Source: CAZGYE01 sp964530165 (lineage in GTDB: Bacteria; Planctomycetota; Planctomycetia; Planctomycetales; Planctomycetaceae). From it: 21,971 bases of DNA. Made by a program: the position numbers and the translations under genes. The notes below the pieces were generated by a model. It saw nothing but the letters and a program-made list of their open reading frames with translations, had not been told where the DNA came from and made no database searches. Of the stretch, positions 7,301 through 14,146 are shown piece after piece. The DNA is taken from the NCBI GenBank assembly GCA_964530165.1, contig CAZGYE010000065.1, positions 1 to 21,971 on the forward strand. The letters are read 5' to 3'. Each line of letters starts with the position of its first letter. Position 1 is the first letter of the stretch.

Positions 7301-9549
7301 TGGAGATCAGCTACACGCTGCGTGCCGTCGACGGTGCCGCCGTCAGACAGGACTTCTTCAGCACGCTCAACAAGCTCGGCCGGCGGCGAGGCGCGTCGAT
7401 TCCGACAGTCGCGTCGACCCGCCCCAACATGCTCACAGGGGAGCAGCAGGCGAATCTCCGGCCGGGCCTGCTGCTGCACGGGGAGCAAGCCGCCGGAAAA
7501 CAGGTTGCCCAGGACGTGCGAGTCTCAAGGCTTGCCGCCCTGCACGTCCCTGCGGGGACCGCACCGACTCCGTTTCTCAAGACGGGACCGTTTGCCGCCC
7601 GGTTCGACGGCTACGTGAAGTTGGAGCTGGGGGGCGATTTTGCCTTCAGTCTGAAAGGCAACGGCAGGGCAGCACTCCGCATCAACGGAACCGAAGTCCT
7701 CAGCGCAAAGGACGACTTGAGTCAGGCCGATGGTTCGACGGTTTCGTTGCCCCAAGGCTACAACCGCATCGAGCTGACGTACCACAGCCCGGCGGCCGGT
7801 GCAGCCACCGTTCGCCTGTACTGGGCTTCGGACGAGTTCTCGACCGAGCCGATCCCGCCGTCGCAGCTCTTTCACGACGGTGCGAATCGACAACTCAACA
7901 AGGCGATGCGGCTGCGCATGGGCCGGGAATTGTTCGCCACGCGAAGCTGCGCGAAATGCCACGGTCTGCCCGCCGGGCTGACCGGTCGCGACCTGAAGAT
8001 GCCGGAGATGTCAACGAACAACCCGCATCTGGCCGACGTCGGCCGGCGTCTCACCGAAGACTGGATGGCCCGGTGGATTCTGAATCCAGAAACCCTGCGC
8101 AACAACGTCACCATGCCCCGCCTGTTGCACGCCGATACGGATGCCGACCGTCAAAAAGCCGCTGATCTGGCCGCCTATCTGGCCGGTCTCGGGCGAAAAA
8201 AGGGGACAGGTCCAATTTGCCGGAACGGCCCGCAGGGTGCTCTGCACAAATTGGACCTGTCCCCTGTTTTCGCCCAGTTGCCCGGCAAACAGGAGATTGC
8301 CCAGGGTGAGATTCTCTACGAGAACCTCGGCTGCATCGCCTGTCACCGATCGACGAAACCGGACAAAGAGGACGAGTTCGATCGCACTTCGCTCTGCTTT
8401 GTTCATTGGAAATACAGCGAGGGAGCGTTATCCGATTTCCTCAAGAAACCACAGCAGCACTACGCTCACATCCGCATGCCCGATTTTCTCCTCAAGACGG
8501 AGGAGGCAAGGTTGTTGGCCGCCTATCTGCGCTCGACTTCGAGTTCGGAACTTCCCAGCGGGCCTGTCCCAGATCGGGGCGACCCCGATCGCGGTAAAGA
8601 ACTGTTTGGGCGCATCGGATGTGCCAACTGTCATTCGGTCACGGCGGGATCAACCGACACACGCTCGGAGTTGGCGATCGTCCGCATCAAGAGAACCAAT
8701 CGCGGCTGTCTTGCCGGGCGAAAAAAGGGGACAGGTCCAATTTGCCGGAACGGCCCGCAGGGTGCTCTGCACAAATTGGACCTGTCCCCTTTTTTCGCCG
8801 ATGCACCGGATTTTCGTTTCTCTGAGGAGCAACGGCAGGCGCTTGCCGCGTTTTGGGGGACCGACGGAAGTTCGTTGACGCGGTACACCCCGGCAGAGGC
8901 ATCAGAGCGGGCGATGACACTGCTGAACTGCACCGCCTGCCACAAACGCGATTCGACAAACAACGACTGGCCGATCCTCCTCGCCGAGGAAGGTTCACAG
9001 GGGAAGCTGCCCGAGATCGTGCCCAGCCTCACCTTCGTCGGCGAGAGACTCAAAGCCGGGTGGATCGAGTCGTTCTTGGACGGCAGCCTGAGCTACAGGC
9101 CGCGACCGTTCTTGAAGGCGCGGATGCCGGTCTTCTCCGCTCGGGCGGGGATTCTGGCAGCAGGTCTTTCTGCCGAGCACGGTTTCCCGACCGAAACGCG
9201 TTCCCCGCGGCACGCACCGCCGTCCCGCCAAACGGTCGAGATTGGACGCCGGCTGACGCTCAAGGACAAGGGCTTCAACTGCGTGCAGTGTCACGACGTG
9301 GGCACCACAAAGGCGACTGCTCCGTTCGACTCGCTCAGCGTGAATTTCACACTCGTCACGGCGCGGATGCGCTACGACTTCTATCCGCGCTGGATGCTGA
9401 ATCCGCCGCGCATCGATCCGGCGACGAAAATGCCGGTGCTCGCGCCCGACCACCGCCGCACGTCCCTCACGCACGTTTACGATGGGGACGCCAAAAAACA
9501 GTTCGAGGCGATCTGGTATTACCTCGAATCGATCGAGGCCGAGCCGTAG
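4333..9549 (+). CDS. Giant exported protein: DUF6797-like, LamG, sorbosone-dehydrogenase-like propeller, PA14-like and five-heme cytochrome c
   Basis: The protein has 1738 residues from the ATG at 4333. I chose this start because it gives a signal peptide (hydrophobic LVVAGFLCFAVVLLPG, cut near AGA-ADN); the open frame reaches back to 4012 only through the upstream gene and repeat. Order: residues 45-260 resemble DUF6797 (WVDMDYGPYLSMSFEAP); 270-475 LamG-like; 580-900 a soluble glucose/sorbosone dehydrogenase-like propeller (NGFRAANGVGVGPHGELVNTDQEG begins near 736); 1045-1180 PA14-like. Five CxxCH sites follow: CAKCH 1206, CIACH 1334, CANCH 1430, CTACH 1533, CVQCH 1650. Met-Pro pairs after most of them are possible axial ligands. 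It is probably a periplasmic oxidoreductase passing electrons from a sugar-like substrate to its own hemes (inference). Residues 1287-1314 and 1462-1489 are encoded by copies of the 83-bp palindromic element, placed in linkers between heme domains. Confidence 0.85.
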   Translation: MTRNLLMLIPAPSGRNLVVAGFLCFAVVLLPGPSPAGAADNSISPREPTGKKWVDMDYGPYLSMSFEAPDPPGNIAYKGLVIAVDRDADAYVLFDTDLLRWAAGWLGGPIDWRSVVYDGSHHSHPWIVGDQQFGNAARPGWGHKGDFTDPRTLPYGPLPHDRARYKGLFLHGDRVVLSYTVGDSQILESPGLEKQGRQRVFTRTLEVGPSAVDRVVQLAERKGLPGTILGLNDLKPSQPAASAGSRVAVLGTIKPKAKPQTDARPEPVIPTDGLVARWLFDEGKGATAVSTADKQIAVLHKATWTAGKYGTAIRVEGGSHVLVKRLPGLKWGGTDYSVAAWVKTSTGGTIVSLTKTGAWVPGGKTLFVRDGRLAFDIGWVGVVTSSRRVADGRWHHVAMTHSAQDGIVRLYVDGVPDGHKQLRSVPDPDGSRLRFGVTSKNFPARGSNRLRGALDEVTITNRLLSAKEIKAMAPNAGSADEEITAVGVRAAPPDWKWEVTNDSCIRLHIPANRKTERVKLLIWRGPSEDLPKFADLVRTSDAPDDLGRLTHGGPTRFPQNLTTTGKLGDGKSAYTVDTITAPDENPWHSWMRFGGFDFFASGKRAAICTWSGDVWIVSGLDGDLEKLVWKRIATGLFQPLGLKIVDERIYVCCRDQITRLVDLNGDDETDFYESFNNDHQVTEHFHEFAMDLQTDAEGNFYYAKSARHALDSVVPQHGTLLKVSKDGKTTEIVCNGFRAANGVGVGPHGELVNTDQEGHWTPANRINLVKPGGFYGNMYSYHRGPRPTGYDPPLCWLPTNVDRSPAEPLWVTSDQWGPLEGSMISTSYGTGQIFLVPYEYVDGVPQGGAVKFPLSFPTGIMRSRFHPGNGQLYVCGLFGWSSDKTQPGGFYRVRYTGRPVYMPVKFHAAEDGIELGFTEPLDRESAEDVNNYNVREWNYRWTANYGSAHYLLSDPRREGADRVDVLAAKLAEDGKTVFLRLKDLRPVMQMEISYTLRAVDGAAVRQDFFSTLNKLGRRRGASIPTVASTRPNMLTGEQQANLRPGLLLHGEQAAGKQVAQDVRVSRLAALHVPAGTAPTPFLKTGPFAARFDGYVKLELGGDFAFSLKGNGRAALRINGTEVLSAKDDLSQADGSTVSLPQGYNRIELTYHSPAAGAATVRLYWASDEFSTEPIPPSQLFHDGANRQLNKAMRLRMGRELFATRSCAKCHGLPAGLTGRDLKMPEMSTNNPHLADVGRRLTEDWMARWILNPETLRNNVTMPRLLHADTDADRQKAADLAAYLAGLGRKKGTGPICRNGPQGALHKLDLSPVFAQLPGKQEIAQGEILYENLGCIACHRSTKPDKEDEFDRTSLCFVHWKYSEGALSDFLKKPQQHYAHIRMPDFLLKTEEARLLAAYLRSTSSSELPSGPVPDRGDPDRGKELFGRIGCANCHSVTAGSTDTRSELAIVRIKRTNRGCLAGRKKGTGPICRNGPQGALHKLDLSPFFADAPDFRFSEEQRQALAAFWGTDGSSLTRYTPAEASERAMTLLNCTACHKRDSTNNDWPILLAEEGSQGKLPEIVPSLTFVGERLKAGWIESFLDGSLSYRPRPFLKARMPVFSARAGILAAGLSAEHGFPTETRSPRHAPPSRQTVEIGRRLTLKDKGFNCVQCHDVGTTKATAPFDSLSVNFTLVTARMRYDFYPRWMLNPPRIDPATKMPVLAPDHRRTSLTHVYDGDAKKQFEAIWYYLESIEAEP
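8192..8274 (+). repeat. 83-bp palindromic element, copy 1 (inside the cytochrome gene)
   Basis: The left arm 8192-8219 starts GGCGAAAAAAGGGGACAGG, and the right arm 8247-8274 is its reverse complement with one mismatch (a G within the T tract). The 27-nt centre at 8220-8246 is identical to that of copy 2. One further G-C pair extends the stem to 8191/8275. In the host gene it is read as RKKGTGPICRNG...LDLSPVFA, between the first and second heme domains, without a stop. Confidence 0.95.
8717..8799 (+). repeat. 83-bp palindromic element, copy 2 (inside the cytochrome gene)
   Basis: This copy has a perfect 28-bp stem, 8717-8744 with 8772-8799, and the same 27-nt centre and orientation as copy 1. 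It lies exactly 525 bp (175 codons) after copy 1, hence in the same reading frame. It sits in the linker between the third heme domain and the helix before the fourth CxxCH. All six reading frames across it are open. Confidence 0.95.
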
Positions 9550-9567
9550 ACGCCTACATCACATGCA

Positions 9568-9650
9568 GGCGAAAAAAGGGGACAGGTCCAATTTGCCGGA
9601 ACGGCCCGGAGAGTGCTCTGCACAAATTGGACCTGTCCCCTTTTTTCGCC
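9568..9650 (+). repeat. 83-bp palindromic element, copy 3 (18 bp after the cytochrome stop)
   Basis: This copy has a perfect 28-bp stem (9568-9595 with 9623-9650) and a 27-nt centre differing from copies 1 and 2 at two bases. The A6 tract, G/C-rich stem and T6 tract have the layout of a bidirectional intrinsic terminator, although the 27-nt loop is long. It could end the transcript of the cytochrome gene; this is inference. Confidence 0.95.
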
Positions 9651-9674
9651 TTGCCGATTCTGTTCCGGCCTTCT

Positions 9675-9702
9675 AAACTGATTCGTTCAAACTGATTCGT
9701 TC
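9675..9702 (+). repeat. 14-bp tandem duplication
   Basis: AAACTGATTCGTTC occurs twice back to back, at 9675-9688 and 9689-9702. It ends two bases before palindromic copy 4. It may be a slippage product or a trace of the event that placed copy 4. Confidence 0.9.
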
Positions 9703-9704
9703 TG

Positions 9705-9787
9705 TGCGAAAAAAAGGGACAGGTCCAATTTGCCGGAACGGCCCGGAGGGTGCTCTGCACAAATTGGACCTGTCCCCTTTTTTCGCC
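9705..9787 (+). repeat. 83-bp palindromic element, copy 4 (upstream of rpmE2)
   Basis: The right arm 9760-9787 matches the consensus. The left arm at 9705-9732 starts TGCG and has seven A and three G instead of six A and four G, so the outer stem is slightly imperfect. The 27-nt centre (9733-9759) is in the same orientation as copies 1-3. The element ends 41 bp before the rpmE2 ATG, so it may lie in the rpmE2 leader or separate it from the cytochrome gene. Confidence 0.93.
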
Positions 9788-9828
9788 CCTTAAATCTGCA
9801 ACCCTGTTCAGTCGCTGGAAACTTGACG

Positions 9829-10140
9829 ATGAAAAAAGAGATTCACCCGGACTACCATGAAGTCGTCTTTCTGGACACGTCGACCGGGGAAAAAATTCTG
9901 ACCCGCTCGACGATCCACTCCAAAGAGACGATCGATTTGAACGGGAAGTCGTATCCGCTGGTCAAGGTAGAAATCAGCGCGGCCTCGCACCCGTTTTACA
10001 CGGGGAAGATGAAGTACGTCGACTCGGCGGGGCGCGTCGAGAAGTTCCAAAAAAAATACAACTGGGACAAGCGCAGGCAGGAGGCCGAAGCAAAAAACGC
10101 CAAACAGGAAGAACCAGCCGCAGAAACGAGCGACGCTTAG
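9829..10140 (+). CDS. rpmE2: 50S ribosomal protein bL31, type B
   Basis: This 103-residue protein is a component of the large ribosomal subunit. MKKEIHPDYHEVVFLDTSTG at the start, then ILTRSTI and the YPLVKVEISAASHPFYTGK stretch, identify bL31. The zinc-binding cysteines of type A are absent, so it is the C-minus (type B) paralogue. In several bacteria this form replaces the zinc form under zinc limitation. Whether a type-A copy exists elsewhere in this genome cannot be seen. The charged C-terminal tail (KKYNWDKRRQEAEAKNAKQEEPAAETSDA) is longer than in many homologues. The frame continues upstream to 9730 through palindromic copy 4; I rejected that extension because homology starts at MKKEIHP. 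The preceding GGAA near 9818 is a weak ribosome binding site. Confidence 0.95.
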   Translation: MKKEIHPDYHEVVFLDTSTGEKILTRSTIHSKETIDLNGKSYPLVKVEISAASHPFYTGKMKYVDSAGRVEKFQKKYNWDKRRQEAEAKNAKQEEPAAETSDA

Positions 10141-10173
10141 CCGGGATTATTCATCAACCGCCAAGACGCCAAG
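10138..10173 (+). repeat. Repeat words after the rpmE2 stop
   Basis: TAGCCGGGATTATTCA (10138-10153), beginning with the stop codon, matches 15 of 16 bases of 18470-18485, which begins with the stop codon of another gene. It is followed by CGCCAAG twice with one base between (10159-10173). Both lie directly before palindromic copy 5. Confidence 0.7.
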
Positions 10174-10177
10174 GCCG

Positions 10178-10254
10178 CGGAAAAGGGGACAGGTCCAATT
10201 TGTGCGAAGCACCCTTCGGGCCGTTCCGGCAAATTGGACCTGTCCCCTTTTCCG
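10178..10254 (-). repeat. Palindromic element, copy 5 (inverted, before prfA)
   Basis: This copy has a 25-bp perfect stem, 10178-10202 with 10230-10254, with shorter A4/T4 tracts than the other copies. The 27-nt centre is the reverse complement of the other copies and differs at three positions from copy 2. It ends 25 bp before the prfA start. The 10-mer CTTTTCCGAG is tandemly repeated at 10247-10256 and 10257-10266 over its right edge. Confidence 0.93.
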
Positions 10255-10279
10255 AGCTTTTCCGAGGGCAGGTTTCATC

Positions 10280-11359
10280 ATGTTTCCGAGTTTAGAGGCT
10301 AAACTGAAGCGGTACGAGGAGCTCCAACAGCAGCTTCAGGACCCGGCCGTCGCGTCCGATCCGAACAAGTTCATCCCGCTGCAGCGTGAGCAGGGCGGCT
10401 TGGCAAAGATCGCCAAAGCAGTTCGCGAGTATCACTCCCTGGAGGAAGACATCCAGGCGGCCCGCGCAATGGCGGAAGAGGAGACCGACCCGGAGGTCAA
10501 AGCTTACGCCGACGCCGAACTCTCTGAGCTGCTCGAACGGATGGAATCGCTCCAAAAGGAACTGGAGGACATCGCGGCGGCCGGCGATGCGATCACTCGC
10601 GGTGGGCTCATCATGGAGATCCGGGCCGGCACCGGCGGTGACGAGGCGGCTTTGTTCGCCGGCGATCTGTTCGAGATGTACAAGCGGTTTGTCGAATCTT
10701 GCGGCTGGAAATGGGAGGTGATTGGCGCCAGCCCGTCGGACCTGGGCGGCTTCAAGGAAGTGATCCTCTCGATTTCCGGTGAAGGCGCTTACCATCGGCT
10801 TCAGTTCGAAAGCGGCGGTCATCGCGTGCAGCGGGTTCCGGAGACCGAAGCACAGGGCCGCATCCACACCAGCGCCGCCACCGTGGCCGTTTTGCCCGAA
10901 GCGAGCGAGGTCGAGGTCGACATCAAGCCGGACGACCTGCGCATCGACACCTTCCACGCCAGCGGTCCGGGCGGTCAGAAGGTCAACAAAACCGAAAGCG
11001 CTATCCGCATTACACATTTGCCGACCGGCACCGTCGTCCAATGTCAGGACGAAAAAAGCCAACACAAAAACAAGGCCAAGGCGATGCGCGTGCTGCGCAG
11101 CCGCGTGTTCGAAATGAAGCAGCGACAGGCCCAAGAACAGCGGGCCAGCCAGCGGCGGACGCTCATCGGTTCGGGCGACCGCAGCCAGCGCATCCGGACC
11201 TATAACTTTCCTCAAGGCCGCGTCACCGATCACCGCATCGGCCTGACGCTGTACAAACTCGATCAGGTCGTCGAGGGTAATCTGAATGAACTCATCAACG
11301 CGCTGGTCGAATTCGATCGCCAGGAACGCTTGGCCGCTCCTGCGGAAGGAAAAAGTTGA
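10280..11359 (+). CDS. prfA: Peptide chain release factor 1 (RF1)
   Basis: This 359-residue protein recognises UAA and UAG in the ribosomal A site and triggers peptide release. The GGQ catalytic motif is at residues 231-233 (SGPGGQKVNKTESAIR). The codon-recognition tripeptide of the PxT type is PET at 187-189, within GGHRVQRVPETEAQGRIHTS; that form marks RF1 rather than RF2. Length is normal for the family. The start at 10280 fits the conserved beginning MFPSLEAKLKRYEEL. The open frame extends back to 10202, but that part is only palindromic copy 5 and a spacer. The gene for its methylating enzyme follows 90 bp downstream, an arrangement common in bacteria. Upstream rpmE2 on the same strand could share transcription unless copy 5 terminates it. 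Confidence 0.97.
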   Translation: MFPSLEAKLKRYEELQQQLQDPAVASDPNKFIPLQREQGGLAKIAKAVREYHSLEEDIQAARAMAEEETDPEVKAYADAELSELLERMESLQKELEDIAAAGDAITRGGLIMEIRAGTGGDEAALFAGDLFEMYKRFVESCGWKWEVIGASPSDLGGFKEVILSISGEGAYHRLQFESGGHRVQRVPETEAQGRIHTSAATVAVLPEASEVEVDIKPDDLRIDTFHASGPGGQKVNKTESAIRITHLPTGTVVQCQDEKSQHKNKAKAMRVLRSRVFEMKQRQAQEQRASQRRTLIGSGDRSQRIRTYNFPQGRVTDHRIGLTLYKLDQVVEGNLNELINALVEFDRQERLAAPAEGKS

Positions 11360-11363
11360 AAGG

Positions 11364-11432
11364 AAAAAGGCAAAAGTGATTCCCTATCGCATAGACGCGG
11401 TCAGCGAACTTACTTTTTCCTTTTGCCTTTTT
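11364..11432. repeat. Polypurine/polypyrimidine inverted repeat between prfA and prmC
   Basis: AAAAAGGCAAAAG at 11364-11376 is exactly complementary to CTTTTGCCTTTTT at 11420-11432, with 43 nt between. The left arm lies in a purine-only run beginning in the last codons of prfA, and the right arm in a pyrimidine-rich run ending just before the prmC start. The stem is A/T-rich with a long loop, so it is not a convincing terminator. Confidence 0.8.
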
Positions 11433-11449
11433 ACTTTTTACTTGACCCC

Positions 11450-12346
11450 ATGACGGTTCAACCGACCCAATCCGACGCGACATCCGACGGCCAATGGACG
11501 GTCCGGCGGGTGATCGAGTGGACGACCGCATATTTTGCCAAGCACGGCAGCGACACCCCGCGGCTCGATACGGAAATCCTGCTGGCACACGCCCGCGGCT
11601 GCCAGCGCATCGAACTCTACACTCGGTTTGACGATGTGTTGAGCGACACCCAACGCGACGTGATGCGTCCTCTAGTCCGCCGCCGGGCGCAGGCCGAACC
11701 GGTCGCCTACCTGGTCGGTCACCGGGAATTCTACGGGCTCGACTTTCGCGTCACGCCCGACGTGCTCATCCCCCGGCCGGAAACCGAAACACTGGTGATG
11801 GAGCTGCTGGACTCGGCCAAACAGCGCACCGAGCCGCGAATCCTTGACGTCGGCACCGGTTCCGGCTGCATCGCGGTCGCCGCGGCGGTGAACGCGCCGA
11901 AGACGCGCATCGTCGCCACCGACGTCAGCCGGGCCGCACTGACAGTCGCCCGCGAAAATGCCACCGCGCACGACGTCGCCGATCGCATCGACTTTCGACA
12001 GGGCAACCTGTTCGAGCCAATCAAGCCTGGCGAGCGGTTCGACATCATCGTGAGCAACCCGCCCTACGTCGCCGAGGACGAGATGGAAACCCTCCAGGCC
12101 GACGTCCGCCTGCACGAACCACACTTGGCACTGGTCGCCGGACCGGACGGCCTGGACGTCATGCGGCGACTGATCAACGCCGCACCGAACCACCTCGTCG
12201 CCGGCGGTCATCTGCTCGTCGAAATCGCTCCGGAACAAGCGGCTGCGGCTTGTGATTTGCTGACGTCACAAGGCACGTACGCCGGAATCGACCTCATCAA
12301 AGACCTGGCCGGCAGACCTCGTGTGATCCGGGCTCAATCGAATTGA
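11450..12346 (+). CDS. prmC: Release factor glutamine N5-methyltransferase
   Basis: This 298-residue cytoplasmic enzyme methylates the glutamine of the release-factor GGQ motif, using SAM. The N-terminal helical domain (1-85) binds the release factor. The catalytic domain shows DVGTGSGC at 133-140 (SAM binding) and NPPY at 203-206, the signature for amide-nitrogen methylation. IPRPETE, which precedes the SAM motif, is also typical. The ATG at 11450 is preferred because the in-frame ATG at 11423 lies within the pyrimidine-rich repeat arm. There is no strong ribosome binding site, since that repeat occupies its place. It follows prfA on the same strand, which fits its substrate. Confidence 0.95.
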   Translation: MTVQPTQSDATSDGQWTVRRVIEWTTAYFAKHGSDTPRLDTEILLAHARGCQRIELYTRFDDVLSDTQRDVMRPLVRRRAQAEPVAYLVGHREFYGLDFRVTPDVLIPRPETETLVMELLDSAKQRTEPRILDVGTGSGCIAVAAAVNAPKTRIVATDVSRAALTVARENATAHDVADRIDFRQGNLFEPIKPGERFDIIVSNPPYVAEDEMETLQADVRLHEPHLALVAGPDGLDVMRRLINAAPNHLVAGGHLLVEIAPEQAAAACDLLTSQGTYAGIDLIKDLAGRPRVIRAQSN

Positions 12347-12372
12347 AAAACCGGAATCTTGCGTGAAGACCG

Positions 12373-12651
12373 ATGAACGACTCGAAGTCGCAAGCGAAAG
12401 CCGACAAAAAAGCTGCCAAGGCTCAGGTCAAACTGGAAAAGAAACGGGCGAAGCTCCAAGAAGCGCCGTCATCGCCCGTGCATCAAACCGATGATTCAGG
12501 ATCGACGCCAGCAGAGCAGTCGGCACTGGCAGAGCGGTCGGCAGCGGCGGCTGAGAGGCAGGTGAAGTTGCAGTGGCTTCGTGTGATGATTGCGCTCTTG
12601 ACGCTTGTGGTGGCCGTGCTGGCGTTTTTGTTCTCCGTAAGGCCCTGGTAA
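12373..12651 (+). CDS. Small single-pass membrane protein, function unknown
   Basis: This 92-residue protein has a lysine- and alanine-rich N-terminus (MNDSKSQAKADKKAAKAQVKLEKKRAKLQ), probably helical or coiled. A polar low-complexity middle follows, and a single C-terminal transmembrane helix at about 71-89 (VMIALLTLVVAVLAFLFSV) ends in RPW. The layout suggests a tail-anchored protein with the basic part in the cytoplasm. I do not recognise the family. It sits 26 bp after prmC and 25 bp before murA on the same strand, so it is probably co-transcribed with them. A coding reading is supported by third-position GC like its neighbours and by the well-formed membrane helix. Confidence 0.65.
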   Translation: MNDSKSQAKADKKAAKAQVKLEKKRAKLQEAPSSPVHQTDDSGSTPAEQSALAERSAAAAERQVKLQWLRVMIALLTLVVAVLAFLFSVRPW

Positions 12652-12676
12652 CTCGCAGAGGATCGGAGTTCCACGG

Positions 12677-14122
<1,446 letters not shown>

Positions 14123-14146
14123 CGTCCCCCGCTTGCCACCTGCGCG

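Noticed and set aside
5041..7488. Long minus-strand open frame (815 codons)
   Set aside because: It is antisense to the cytochrome gene and has no recognisable motifs.
8141..8878. Plus-strand second-frame open reading frame spanning copies 1 and 2
   Set aside because: It overlaps the cytochrome gene, whose frame carries the CxxCH motifs; it stays open mainly because the palindromes lack stops.
9730..9828. N-terminal extension of bL31
   Set aside because: It is a translation of palindromic copy 4; the conserved start is MKKEIHP.
10202..10279. N-terminal extension of RF1
   Set aside because: It encodes only palindromic copy 5 (LRAVPANWTCPLF) and a spacer; RF1 homology begins at MFPSLEAKL.
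11364..11432. Rho-independent terminator after prfA
   Set aside because: The stem is A/T-rich with a 43-nt loop, and a coding start follows closely; it is better described as an inverted repeat.
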